This document shows, one piece after another, positions 37,344-49,286 of a stretch of DNA of 64,000 bases. Position 1 is the first letter of the stretch; each line of letters opens with the position of its first letter. Made by a program: the position numbers and the translations under genes. The notes beneath the pieces are model-generated. The model ran no database searches. It was not told the origin of the DNA and saw nothing but the letters and a program-made list of their open reading frames with translations. Source of the stretch: Mytilisepta virgata (lineage: Eukaryota; Mollusca; Bivalvia; Mytilida; Mytilidae); assembly GCA_028015205.1 (NCBI GenBank), contig CM051521.1, forward strand, positions 109,034,513 through 109,098,512, given 5' to 3'.

Positions 37344-39019
37344 TTCGTCTGCATTCAAAGTCAAGAGCGTCAAATTACGTCTTGCTCCTGTTGAAAAAAT
37401 AATAAAACAATTACAGCCCTCATTTTAGGTAGAAATTCATATTTTGCAACCCTTAGGGTTCAGAATTGGCAACCCTTGACAGGTTGTTTTCCATATCTGA
37501 ATGTCTACCTCAAATGAGGGCCGTAATCGTATGTTGTAAAGGGGTGTTTGTTAGATCTAGAAGGAAATTTTGACCTAAATAAAAATTTGTTTGTCTAGTG
37601 TTATCACCTTAAGATGAAAAACAATGCATTTTTCGTATTGAAGTTACTAAAGTCTTTTTTTTTCTTGGTTAAAATAGATTATTTTGCGTTATCGATAATT
37701 TTGTGAAATTCCCTTGATCCCAACACGCTGATAATTTTATTATCGTGGACGGGCACTGATAATTAAATTTTCAGTAAGTGTCACATTTGAAATCAGGTTT
37801 TAATACATCAACGTCGTGTTCATACGCGTCAGTTTAAAAAATGAAATAATAAAAAGGTCATTCACGAAAAGATACAACTTAATACGAAGTTACATTCGAT
37901 GCGTTTGGTTAAGGCCTATCTAAAAATTTCAGTCCTTCACATTACCGACAAATATGATCATGACATTTTTAACTTATGAGAATCAGTCGATATTCTGTGT
38001 AATTTATTGATATATACAAATGAGAAGCAACTATCATTAAAACTGAGACCAAACAAGACTAAGAGAAATAAACAACTGGAGTTGATTTTACATGTATATA
38101 CATGTACCTGCTGAATGGCAAGAGGACAAAAGCAATTACCCGAGTCACCAGATTGAAATAGCTGGTGACGAAGGGAACAATAAACTTGCTAGTGTCCTCT
38201 TAATTATTTCATAGGTATTTTATTATACATGTACCAAAGACAAAAATAACTTATTTTATTCAGCTGACATACATGTACCCTTTCTATTTAATATATATTT
38301 TATATACTGGGGTAAATTCGATTTTCGATGTTTTACCATTTAACATATCCATCCATTTTTATACTAAAAAAAATATGCAGTACAATTTTGTGTGGAAAGA
38401 ACTTTACATTAGAAAATGTTAACTTATATTCTAAAGATTTTTCCACGTAATGTAATTTAAGGTGTCGCTTTCATGTAATATGAGAGTGAGCAAAGTTACA
38501 TAGAGTAAATTTACAGCCAACAAAAAATATATGTCAATAAAATTCATTACTGTCTTTCTACTCCAGAGACGTGAAGATATAAAATGATTGTCTGTATAAC
38601 GATTTATCTTTAACTTTCAATATTACTTTTACATAATATATATATATATATATTGGATAAATAAGGCTCAAAGTATGTTTTTCCAAATTTGCACGTGGCT
38701 TTTGATGTGAATTTTGAGAGTATTTGTCAATTGCCTGAGATTACGGTTTAAAGAAAAGAAAAGAAAAAATTGGGAAGAAAGTAAAAGTCTAAAAATTAAA
38801 TCATATCTCAAATAATTAAAACGGCAATTATTTATTAAAACCTATAAAAACTTAAAGAATGTTACATGTATATACATGTACCTTATTTTATCTCTCAAAT
38901 GTAATTATCTAAGTATGTAGACACATAATTCCTTGAAAACGTAAGGTTTGTTTAAACACACAAGAAAATCAGCATAATAAGGGAGAGGGAGAGGTACTTA
39001 AAGCCGGTTACCTCACACC
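37344..39019. other. Repeat-poor stretch with one foldback
   Basis: A foldback at 38120-38201 has outer arms AAGAGGACA/TGTCCTCTT and inner arms GTCACCAG/CTGGTGAC. An AT microsatellite is at about 38635-38653. I see no gene. Confidence 0.5.
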
Positions 39020-39180
39020 CCTGTTAGACAGCCTCGGTGGTCTCGTGGTGGTGTACTCGCCTCGAGTGTGGAAGGTCACGGGTTCGATTGGTAATTGTTG
39101 CTTCTCCGCTGGTCGGCTCGGAGCTCGAGTCAGAATAATGCGTCCAGGTGTGGTTACATATCCTCATGCGGAGTGTTATT
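39020..39180 (+). repeat. tRNA-derived SINE, plus orientation
   Basis: Head AGCCTCGGTGGTCTCGTGGT, then GTGTACTCGCCTCGAGTGTG and B box GGGTTCGATTGG, then the body TTGCTTCTCCGCTGGTCGGC. Same family as the copies at 16.9 kb and 25.5 kb. Confidence 0.75.
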
Positions 39181-39347
39181 TCGTAATCTATCACGTTCAA
39201 AATTTGCTGGAATGTGTCCGTTCAGTACGAAGAGTTGTTCATCATCAATTCATCCCACAACTGGTAAGTGTCGGTACTATGACACTCTGTTGGCCCGATT
39301 GTCAGCTCGGCTGAAGTGGCCCTTATTGTCAGACGCGTGTGATTGAA

Positions 39348-39490
39348 TAGAGAATGGAAACGGGGAATGTGTCAAAGAGACAACAACCCGAATAAAGAGC
39401 AGAAAACACCAATGGGTCTTCAACGCAGCGAGAAAAATTCCTCACCCGGTGGCGCGTGCTTCAGCTGGCCCCTAAACAATAATGCATACT
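39348..39490 (+). repeat. Dispersed mussel-type repeat, plus orientation
   Basis: ATGTGTCAAAGAGACAACAA, then GGGTCTTCAACGCAGCGAGA, then TTCAGCTGGCCCCTAAACAA in the same order as the inverse copy at 11990-12210. Confidence 0.75.
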
Positions 39491-39759
39491 AGTGGACCCC
39501 ACACACCGAAACATACAAATGAATCAAAATTAAAAAAACACACAAGACTAATGAAGGCTGGAGGTTCTTGACTTGGGACAGGCGTAAAAATGCGGCGGGG
39601 TTAAACATGTTTTGTGAGATCTCAAACCCCCCTCCATACCTCTAGCCAATGTGGAATAAACAAACACACAGCGATACGCACAGTAAAACCCAGTTCAAAA
39701 GAAAGTCCGAGTCCGATGTTAGAAAAGGTTACAGAAGAAACTAAGCAAAAATAGAAATT

Positions 39760-40752
39760 TGTACTGTCGGAATCGAAAGTGATCCCCATAGTAATTGGGC
39801 CACTTACCTATAGTCAAAAATATAAAACCTTATTCCCATCCAAAAATACTATGCAGTCATTCTATAAAGAAATTAAATCAATAAACCTAATGAAAAATGA
39901 AAAAAGCCTTTGTTCACAAGCTTAAACTGACAATTTTTGAAATTTGACCTGAGTGAGCCCCGGTTTAAAAATCGATATTATAAATCTTTATTGTGCAACT
40001 AAAAATAGTGTAGGACAGTACAAGGAATAAATTGCAAAATGATAGAGAAGTTAAGGTCACAAGCTTAAATTTATAATTTCAAATTTCGACCGCTGTGGAC
40101 CCCAATTTTAGAAAACTAAAATTCTAAACCTTCTTGCGCATCTGCATATGGTGTTTGACAATACTGTATAGAAATAAAATGCACGAATTAAAAAATAAAA
40201 GACTAGTTTATGTCACAAGCTTAAATTGATAGTTTTTTCAAAATTGGACTCCTGTGGGTCCCACTTTTATAAAATCAAATTTCTTAAACCTTATTGCGCA
40301 TCTGCATATAGTGCATGATAATGCTGTTTAGAAATAAATTGTAAAATGAAAGAGGAGTTTAGGTCACAAGCTTAAAATTAACAGTTTTTCGAAATTCGAT
40401 CCCTGTGGGCCCCAATTTTAGAAAATCAAAATTCTAAAACTTTATTGCGCATCTGCATATGGTGCATGACAATACTGTATGGAAATAGAATGCATAAATT
40501 AAAAAAAATGAAAGACGAGTTTAGGTCACAACCTTTAATTCCAAATTTCCAAGTTCAACCCATGTGGGCTCTTTGTTTAGAAAATAAAAATTCTAAAACC
40601 TTATCGTGCATCTACAGCTGGTATGCAACAATTAAATTCCTAAACCCAAAAGTGAAGGAAGTCACAAGAAAGTCTGACGGACGGACAGACGCACGGACGG
40701 ACGGACGGAGACAATCGCTATATCCCCGAACTTTCGTCGAAAGTGCGGGGAT
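39760..40752 (+). mobile_element. HINE-like element, family 2
   Basis: 5' part CTGTCGGAATCGAAAGTGAT (39763 on) is followed by monomers of about 155 bp carrying CACAAGCTTAAATTGA, CCCTGTGGGCCCC and CCTTATTGCGCATCTGCATA. Then comes a GGACGGACGGACGG microsatellite (40677-40709) and a 3' hairpin TATCCCCGAACTTTCG/CGAAAGTGCGGGGATA (40720-40752). No coding capacity. Confidence 0.75.
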
Positions 40753-40767
40753 AATGACAGTGATCAC

Positions 40768-41000
40768 TAGACTGTGGCAGTCGGAAACGACAGCTATCCC
40801 CGCACTCTACACATTTTGTATCCCTGTGCACCTTTTTCACAATAATACCTTTGAAAACAGGTCCAAATTTTGAAAATTAAAATTCTAAAACCTTTATATT
40901 GCACATCTGCATACAGTGCATGACAATACTGTATAGAAATAAAATGAATAAAATGAAAAATGAAAGAAAAGTTTCAGTCACAAGCTATATGCGTGAGAGT
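40768..41000 (+). mobile_element. HINE-like element, family 2, 5' part only
   Basis: Starts immediately after the previous copy: CTGTGGCAGTCGGAAACGACAG (hairpin) then CTATCCCCGCACTC, then one monomer (CCTTTATATTGCACATCTGC, ATGACAATACTGTATAG). No 3' hairpin. Confidence 0.65.
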
Positions 41001-41459
41001 CTATCATTTTAGACCAAATCACGACTTCACGCGCGGGCAACGATTTCTAACGCATACCTTAGCTTCCGTGGAAAAAAAATGTTTACAAAAACCATACGAC
41101 TTTAAATGGTAAAGGGATACAATATTTAAGTAAACAATATTGAGTTATTCCCTTGTTTAGACTAATTTCACAAAATTGTTAATAAATATTTTTTGTCATG
41201 AACATTTTTACAAAATTGAATATATTTAATATATTTCAGTATTGTTTGTTTGTTTTAAAGACAATTATCCTATTTAGAAATAAGAATAACAGATTTGAAA
41301 AACATGTAAATAGGTTAATACTAATTACAGAACATATATAATGGCAATATTTATGAATAGTGATGAAAACATTATATTTTAGCTTATTATTAGTAAATAG
41401 TATTATCTTTTATGTAGTATTAAATGTTCGTAATGTCATCACAATAAACTTTCCTTATA

Positions 41460-41600
41460 CAATTATAGCCTTTACAGGAGGTCGATACATGTTTTATCGA
41501 CCTGATGAAATTATATCGACTGAGGACGAAGTCCGAGGTCAATATAATTTCATCAGGTCGATAAAACATGTATCGACCGACATTTTAAAGGCTATAATTG
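41460..41600. repeat. Large foldback with near-perfect ~42 bp arms
   Basis: Arm 41480-41520 (GGTCGATACATGTTTTATCG...) pairs with 41537-41578 with one mismatch, around TGAGGACGAAGTCCGAG. An outer pair CAATTATAGCC/GGCTATAATTG closes the element. Within each arm GGTCGATA/TATCGACC form a second, smaller palindrome. Confidence 0.88.
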
Positions 41601-42860
41601 TTTTATTATAATATTCAAATTCACAAAATATCAATCATGTTCTATTTCAATAACCAACGAACTAACCTGTGCTTTATGGTTTTGAATCTCTGACATTTTC
41701 CCTATATCCTTTTCATTATGTTGATATTGAATTGAAAATGATAAACTTTAACAATTTAATATTAAAAACTTCCATGTTGTTGCCAGCAAAGGATAATGAA
41801 CTTCCGAAGTAAGAATGAAAGATCGAATATGATTGGTCCTTAGACTAATCCAACAGCAAATCAAAATATCGCTTTATAAATTTGTTCTTCTAAATTCTAT
41901 TTTTGGAATAAGGGGTCTTTCAACTAAATTATTTTTAGAAACTCTTAGTCTTTCAACATTTTTAATTTTATTTATGGAAACACCTATTTTACAAGCTTTT
42001 TACAGGTTGACCATGTGATCTATTTTGACAAATGACAGCTTTTGAATTATACAATATTATAATAATATGTATTATCACTACCTTTTAATAGATATATAAC
42101 TACATAGTTTTTTGTTTAAAGTCTGTGTTTTTATGGCTTTTTTGGGCTTCCTTTTTTTACTAAAGGATATTCAAAGATTTTTATACTTGATTTTTTCTTA
42201 AATTGCCATACAGATATATGTAATAGCCTTTATCTTTAAAGTTAACTTCCGAAACGTAAGGGGTGACATTTAACAATATCTATGACAATATTTATGTTGT
42301 GAAATGTATGATTGTGGTAAAATTTGTAAAATTTTGATGTCAATAAAAAAAGTTTTCATGCCTTGTATATATGTAGGAATTGATTAATACTTGGTCTGGA
42401 AGCTTGATAATAATGAGTTGTAATGTGTGCCATAAACTTTAACGGTTTTCTTCTAGAGGGGCAGGGGTATTTGTGGCCCACTAGGCCACAGTACCTTTAT
42501 TTTTCATTGCCATGACAAACACAGCAAAACTGTAGGGAATATACTGATCTGTCTACCTTTCTGTCTATTTCCCTGTGCATTTTTGATTGGCTTTCTTGAT
42601 GTTTTCTTCATATCGTCGATGTACCGTATAAGTAGACAAAACTTAACCACGATGTACAGCCGGCGCACCCGAAACCATCGGTAACACCAGATACGTTTAA
42701 AATTGGATGGCTTGGTATGTCTTTTTGTGGAAAGCAAAAGTTTAATTGTATGGCTTTTCATACTTGGCCAATCAATCAATTGAAATGTAAACGTTCGGTT
42801 TTACTCATTGTCTCGGATGTGCCGATTGTATACAGTGTTAACTATACAATAAATCATAAA
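41601..42860. other. No recognisable feature
   Basis: AT-rich; open frames are short and lack motifs or splice context. Confidence 0.45.
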
Positions 42861-43839
42861 GGCCATGTGAGCTTTCGCCATCACTTTGCGTCCGTCATCT
42901 GCCGTCGTAAACTTTTTTGAAGAAAATCTTACACTATGAACTTGCTGGGCTAATTGGAATCAAACCTGGCCCGAGTCATCACTAGGGTGTTAGTAGAAAA
43001 AAAGTGTCAAAGGATCCCGCAAGTCAAACCACATGCCCTATGTTACTAAGAATAGAACATATGGGTCAGACAGTAGTTTTTGAAAATTAACTCAGGAAAA
43101 ATGCCTTTTAGAGAAAACCTGGCGAGGTAAAAACGATCGGGAGTACAAGATCTACTTCCGTTTCAATTTTCGTAGAAATGACCCGTCTTGGAGTTAATGC
43201 CCCTGAATTGTAGAATTTTAGATTTTTCGTTTTGTTTTTTTTTTAATATAAAAATCTTTTCCTCTAAAACTACTGGGCCAATTTGAACTAAACTTGGTTA
43301 TATTAATTATGGGATGGTCCCCTTTAAACTTCTTATCTGGCGTGTTCTTCCGTCATCCAAGATTGCCGTCACGACCCGACATAATTAAACTTAAGACCCT
43401 ATGGCAAATACAATTTAAGATCTCGTTTGAAACCATTTGATTAATTAAAACTAAACTATGGTGGAATATATAGTCCTTGAGTGGTCCCCTTCTAAAATTG
43501 TGTCTGTTATCCCCGACCAAGATAGTTGCCGGAGCTAATTATAAAGAAGGGGGAAAGAAAATTTTAAAATCTTTTCCTCTGAAACTACAAAGTCAATATC
43601 AACCAAACTTTACTTTAATGATCTTTAGATGGTCCCCTTCCGAAACGGTGTCCGGTGATTCCGACCTCCGCGACCACTAGACCTTATGTGAATGCACTTT
43701 TAACACCTCCTCTAAATATACTGGACAATTTGGTCTAAATCATCATTAGGGGTGTCCAGTTTCAAAATTGTGTCGATGCATGCGCGAACCAATAATGCCT
43801 TTTACAGGAGAGCTTATATATGCTCCTCGCAGCCTCTAG
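42861..43839 (+). mobile_element. Helentron/HINE-like element, family 1, diverged copy
   Basis: Begins in the 5' hairpin (CATGTGAGCTTTCGCCATCA, CGTCCGTC), continues with diverged monomers and ends GCAGCCTCTAG then TTTG. The first few bases and the complete terminal hairpin are lost. Divergence suggests an older insertion than the copies at 27.7 or 58.9 kb. Confidence 0.7.
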
Positions 43840-44067
43840 TTTGTTTGAAATATTGTTTGTAGTATAGAGTACTTGTAAGCTTGTTATATCGTGTTCACAT
43901 TATTATAAAACTCGGGCAAATATAGTGTGTATATACCTCCATCCACATGTTGGAGATCGTATGGTAGAGTCTGGTTGACTTGTTTTGCTACACCCAGAGT
44001 AAAGGAACGCTTATATTCTGATTGACTTTTTATTAAAACACTCCAAAGGCTCACGTAGCAGGATTTT

Positions 44068-45290
44068 ATCATGTGAACTGTGAATTAAATGTCTAGATCT
44101 GTTGATCAACACTTCCAATTCGTCACTGATTTCCGTATTAGAAAAAAGTTTGTACGAACATCGGCATCGCTATTTATACAAAAAACACTCCAACTTTAAC
44201 TCGAACCGTAATTCTAACTCGAAATGTAACTCAATAAATGACATTAGAAATTAATATCTCCAGTTCACTCGAACTTCAACTCGAACTCGAATTATAACTC
44301 GAACTCGAACTTCAACTCTAACTCTAATTTTAACTCGAACTCGAACTCGATGTTTAGTCACACCCTTAAAAATGTATCTCGATATGTATTCAGTCAATTT
44401 GTATATAAATAGAGCGCTATTTGTCTTTTAATAGAATGCAGATGTAAAGGTACGACAGTGTGAAACACGCTTTTTAAAGCAAAAACTAAAAGCGCCAAAT
44501 GAAGTTCTGTGTTTTATTAAACACCAAGCGATAAGTTTAAATCTTTACTACGGTAAACTGAACAAATATTGTTTGTTGTACAGCCCGTGACGATTTTCTC
44601 TAGTTTAGGTGACGCTATCCCGTAATCAGTTTTTCAAAATTCGACCACTTTGGGCACCAATTTTAGAAAATCAAAATTCTAAAACCTTATTGCGCGTCTG
44701 CATATGGTGCCTGACAATACTATATAGAAATCATGTGAACTGTGAATTAAATGTCTAGATCTGTTGATCAACTCTTTCAATTCGTCACTGATTTCCGTAT
44801 TAGAAAAAAGTTTGTACGAACATCGGCATCGCTATTTATACAAAAAACACTCCAACTTTAACTCGAACCGTAACTCTAACTCGAAATGTAACTCAATAAA
44901 TGACATTAGAAATTAATATCTCCAGTTCACTCGAACTTCAAATCGAACTCGAATTATAACTCGAACTCGAACTTCAACTCTAACTCTAATTTTAACTCGA
45001 ACTCGAACTCGATGTTTAGTCACACCCTTAAAAATGTATCTCGATATGTATTCAGTCAATTTGTATATAAATAGAGCGCTATTTGTCTTTTAATAGAATG
45101 CAGATGTAAAGGTACGACAGTGTGAAACACGCTTTTTAAAGCAAAAACTAAAAGCGCCAAATGAAGTTCTGTGTTTTATTAAACACCAAGCGATAAGTTT
45201 AAATCTTTACTACGGTAAACTGAACAAATATTGTTTGTTGTACAGCCCGTGACGATTTTCTCTAGTTTAGGTGACGCTATCCCGTAATCA
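44068..45290. repeat. 561 bp direct duplication with a 101 bp copied spacer
   Basis: 44068-44628 and 44730-45290 are direct copies at a 662 bp offset with only a handful of differences. Both contain AACTCGAACTCGAAC hexamer-type repeats. The 101 bases between them belong to the family-2 monomer: with two shared bases at each junction, 44627-44731 equals 46706-46810 over 105 bases. Confidence 0.92.
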
Positions 45291-45440
45291 TGTACGGAGT
45301 TGCATCCGCAGATCAGCTATTCCAGTTGACTGACCAATCAGAGGCCGTCGATCATGCATGCGTCCATCTCATGATGTTGGGAAGACTTATTCTGGTCCTT
45401 TTTAACGACTGGTTCCCTCTGTTTAGCTTTTATTACTTAT

Positions 45441-45462
45441 CCCGTCTCGAATGCGAGACGGG
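45441..45462. repeat. Perfect 9 bp hairpin
   Basis: CCCGTCTCG-AATG-CGAGACGGG. Too short to assign a role; no poly-T follows and there is no adjacent gene. Confidence 0.8.
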
Positions 45463-45539
45463 AATTAATACAATAACTTTTATTGGTGATAAATGAGCAA
45501 AGCAAATCTTGACTATAAACAATAGTGAATATGTATTAA

Positions 45540-45701
45540 TTACAGAACAAAGGTAACAAAAGAACGAACCATATAGTTTTTTTCTGCACGAGTAGTCAGG
45601 TCAAGGTCCGAGTCGTCAGCGGAGGACATGTGACTGCAGAAAAAAACTATCCGGAATAGGTTGTAACCGGTTCCGTTCTTTTGTTATTTTTGTTCTGTAT
45701 C
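45540..45701. mobile_element. Foldback/MITE
   Basis: TACAGAACAAAGGTAACAAA (45541 on) pairs with the inverse at 45660-45700. The inner arms ATAGTTTTTTTCTGCA/TGCAGAAAAAAACTAT pair around GTCAGGTCAAGGTCCGAGTC, a centre again rich in GTCCGAG-type words. Confidence 0.8.
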
Positions 45702-45900
45702 TGACTTGTACGACGTCTCGCTAAGATGCATTTCTCATATCCCTTTTTTTAAATTGTTATTATCATTACGGCTTACATAATGCCTGATAATCAGATTCTA
45801 AGCAATTAAGAATTGACCATAAAAGAGGAACGGTGTTGTTTTAATAAAAAATACACCAAAAATAAAAAAAACAAACAAAACAAATAAAAACAAACAAAAA

Positions 45901-47085
45901 CTAGAAAGCTGGACTGTCGGAATGGACAGTTATCTCTGCACCCCTGCAATTAGTTGGGACACCTACCCAATTGCATAAATCTAAAATCTTATGCCTATTT
46001 AAAGATGTTATCGATCATCATATGAAGAAATCACAAATGAAAAAAAAAAAAAAAAATGTCACAAACTTAAATTGACAATTTTTGAAATCTGACCCTTGCA
46101 TGCCCCATGTTTAGATAATTAAAATTCTAAAACCTTATTGCACATCTATAAATATTGTGCATGACACTACTGTATAGATATGAAATGCATAAATGTGAAA
46201 AATGATAAAGGAGTTTACCTCACAAACTTAAATTGACAATATACGAAATTCGACCCCTGTGGGCCCCAATTTTAGAAAATTAAACTTATAAAACCTTATT
46301 GCACATCTACTTAATGTGCATGACAATACTGTATTGAAAAAATGCATATATTGGAAAATGAAAAAAAGCTTATGTCAAAAGCTTAAATTGAATTTTTGAA
46401 ATTCGACCCCTGTGGGCCCCAATTTTAGAAAATAACACTTCTAAAACCTTGTTGCACATCTACAGATTGTGCATGATACTACTATATAGAAAAAAATGCA
46501 TCAATTAAAAAAATAAAGAGTTTATATCCTTATCTTCAACTCAATTTTTTTTTTTGAAATTCGACCCCTGTGGGGCCCAATTCTAGAAATTCAAAATTCT
46601 AAAACCTTATTGTGCATCTGCACATGGCGCCTGACAATACTGTATAGAAATAAAAAGCATAAATTGCAAAATGAAAGAGGAGTTTAGGTCACAAGCTTAA
46701 ATTGACAGTTTTTCAAAATTCGACCACTTTGGGCACCAATTTTAGAAAATCAAAATTCTAAAACCTTATTGCGCGTCTGCATATGGTGCCTGACAATACT
46801 ATATAGAAATAAAACGCATAAATTGAAAAATGAAAGACGAGTTTAGGTCACAAGCTTGAATTCAAAATTTTTGAAGTTCAACCCCCGTGGGCCCTTTGTT
46901 TAGAAAATCAAACTTCTAAAACCTTATTGCGCATCTACACGTAGTTTGCAACCATTCTATATAGAAATTAAAATTCCTAAACCCAAAAGTGAAGGAGGAG
47001 TTGATGTCAAAAGAAAGTGTGACGGGCGGACGGACGGACGGAGACAATCGCTATATCCCCGAACTTTCTTCAAAAGTGCGGGGAT
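45901..47085 (+). mobile_element. HINE-like element, family 2, long copy
   Basis: 5' end CTGTCGGAATGGACAG (hairpin) then TTATCTCTGCACCCC; six or seven monomers of about 155-160 bp (CCTTATTGCACATCTAC words near 46132, 46292, 46446, 46602, 46764 and 46923); GGACGGACGGACGG at 47027-47042; 3' hairpin TATCCCCGAACTTTCT to GTGCGGGGATA at 47053-47085. The monomer at 46706-46810 is the source-identical match of the spacer at 44.6 kb. Confidence 0.8.
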
Positions 47086-47099
47086 AAATATAAATTAAC

Positions 47100-47900
47100 A
47101 AAGGACTACTAGCAGTTAATGGCATGCCAGCCCCAGTGTCTTAGTGCGTGTCTGCCTGTCAGGAGCAAATCGATCCCTTAGCATTGATTTCATTTGATCA
47201 AACTTGGACACAGTATCCCATAATGACCTAATTGTCCACCTCACAAAATGGTTGCTAGGCGACCAGCGGTTGCTTAGCAACCACGATAAGTATTTCGCCC
47301 ATATCTCAGAACTGACATCCAGATTTATAAAAATTCGTCTTCCATGGTTTTATTAAGTAATATGCAATGAACATTGTGTGCAAAATTGGATTCGATTCGA
47401 TAATTTTTTAGGGAGGAGATTGGTTTTAAAGACACCCTCTCATGGTGGTCAATGTGCCAAAAAAGCATCAATGAGCAATCTGAGCATTTTGGTGCATTAA
47501 AGCATTTTGGTAGAGCATATCTGATTGCAATGAAAAATCTCGTATCACTTCCGGTTTCCGATTTATTCGGGAAAAATACTTTTTGTGCCACTTTCGGGTA
47601 GTCTAAATTCACATAAGGAAGCCTTATATCGCAAAAATGCTTATCAACATTTTTGTAGAGTTCATCAAATCAAGCAATTTTGATATGAACACAATTTACG
47701 TTTCACTTCCGGTTTCGGAGTTATGGCGGGAAAGCTACTTCCCGTTTGTTGAAACTTGCATAAGAAAGCCCTTCATCGCAAAAAAAGTTGATGACACTTT
47801 TTGGAAAGAATTTTGAGAGAACTTCAAATGCGTTAAAAAAGATAGTCGCTGCCACTTATGGGTGCGGCTTTATTTCCATTCTTGCCTGCATTGCTGACTG
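47100..47900. repeat. Probable dispersed repeat with two diverged ~175 bp units
   Basis: TCACTTCCGGTTTC and a following ATAAGGAAGCC/ATAAGAAAGCCC segment recur (about 47548-47630 and 47704-47790). Upstream are two RFX-like palindromes at 47251-47282. I cannot name the element. Confidence 0.5.
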
Positions 47901-48902
47901 CTGCGTCAGCTGTGTATTTCTTCTCTTACGACGATCGGGTTAGTGCAGACAACGAGCTTGTTGTGTTTATTTTTTGCTCTGGTATTAATTTTCATAGGAA
48001 CTGAGCTTTAAAAAAAATTATATTTTTTAAATTTACACAAACATTTAATTTCGAGATACTTCACGTAATTTTATAATGTATTTTTCTCTAAATATTTTTT
48101 TACTTAGAGTAGATATGGAGAGTATACATTTGAAGTTTTATTCGGTAAATGTAATATATATTTTAATGAATTTTTTCTATAGCTTTATTCTAATAACAAA
48201 AGAAACAAATATAGTTCAAAATTTCTTTCTTAGACCGAATGGACTAAAAAAATGCTTCTCGTTATTCTGTACCATGTTTAGCAGTAGTATACTCATGGTT
48301 TAAATACAGAGTAAGAATCAATAATATTTCACTTCAGTTGGCTAGATTCGATATTAGTTTTAATGATATTTGCTTCTCAATAAACTGCACAGAATATTGA
48401 CGGAAGTCTCAACGTTTAAGTACATAGCCTTGTTTGACAATTAATACGTTAATTATAATGAGACAGCCTTTGTACATACATCTTACAGCAGTTTTTAGAT
48501 ATTGTCATTTACTCCGTCTTTTTATTCAGTTCATCTAAATGGATATTTGAAAACTTAAAAAAATTGAGTCCTAATAAAGTACATTGTCTTATTGTACATG
48601 TATATTGAAAAGGAAATGTTTTACGGCTTTCTAACACTACGAGATAAAATATACAAATTTTATTCATTATTTTCAAATGAAAGGACGCAAAACGGTCGTA
48701 GACGCAAATCTACGTTTTTGCAAATCTAATATATTTTAGGATTTTCTGGCAATAAATAGAAGTAAAATAATATCCTATATATGTTCTGTACTTTGTAAAT
48801 ATCTATTTTGTTTCGCAGTCAGGAACCGATTGGAAATTATTTCGTTCCTTCTGAAGAGCAGATGCCTTAATTGCCCCAAATTTCTAAGAAGTGGAAATAA
48901 TT
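47901..48902. other. No recognisable feature
   Basis: AT-rich DNA; no motif-bearing ORF. Confidence 0.4.
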
Positions 48903-49286
48903 ATGACCTCAGACTTTACACCTAACATTTCTTTATTTGAAACAGTACCACCAAGAAATGTAGTTGATCTTGTTGAATCATTGGAACCAGACTTTGTAGT
49001 AACTAAAAAATAGGCGAATATAGATGTTACTACTCAAAAACTGTACCAAGGAATAAGTGACAAATCTATTATAGCAGCACTGGGCGAACGTTTTGCAGTG
49101 TTTATAAATACAAATGTGTCGAAGAAAACAATATCTGAAATGCTGTCTTTGGAGAATGAGACATTACCTCAACCTAACTACATGCCAAAAAATTATTATG
49201 ATGCCAGGAATATGAAAGACCAATACCTGCTTCCTGTGCAGAAATATGATGCATGTCCGAATCACTGTTTTGTTTACAGAAATTCA
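48903..49286 (+). pseudogene. Transposase-like fragment with a nonsense codon
   Basis: An in-frame reading of about 128 codons broken by TAG at 49011. Its end 'LPQPNYMPKNYYDARNMKDQ...VQKYDACPNHCFVYRNS' resembles the pre-catalytic zinc-binding region seen in tnp2-type (CACTA-like) transposases: P-x-S/Y-Y-x-A-x-K...Y-D-x-C-x-N-x-C-x-x-Y/F-R. The reading is cut off where the family-1 HINE sequence begins. Family assignment is tentative. Confidence 0.4.

Noticed and set aside
40445..40873. 142-codon ORF with a Thr/Asp/Gly repeat (RTDARTDGR)
   Set aside because: It is the translation of the GGAC microsatellite and monomers of the family-2 element.
45441..45462. Transcription terminator hairpin
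   Set aside because: Rho-independent terminators are not expected in animal nuclear DNA, and no T-run or gene is adjacent.
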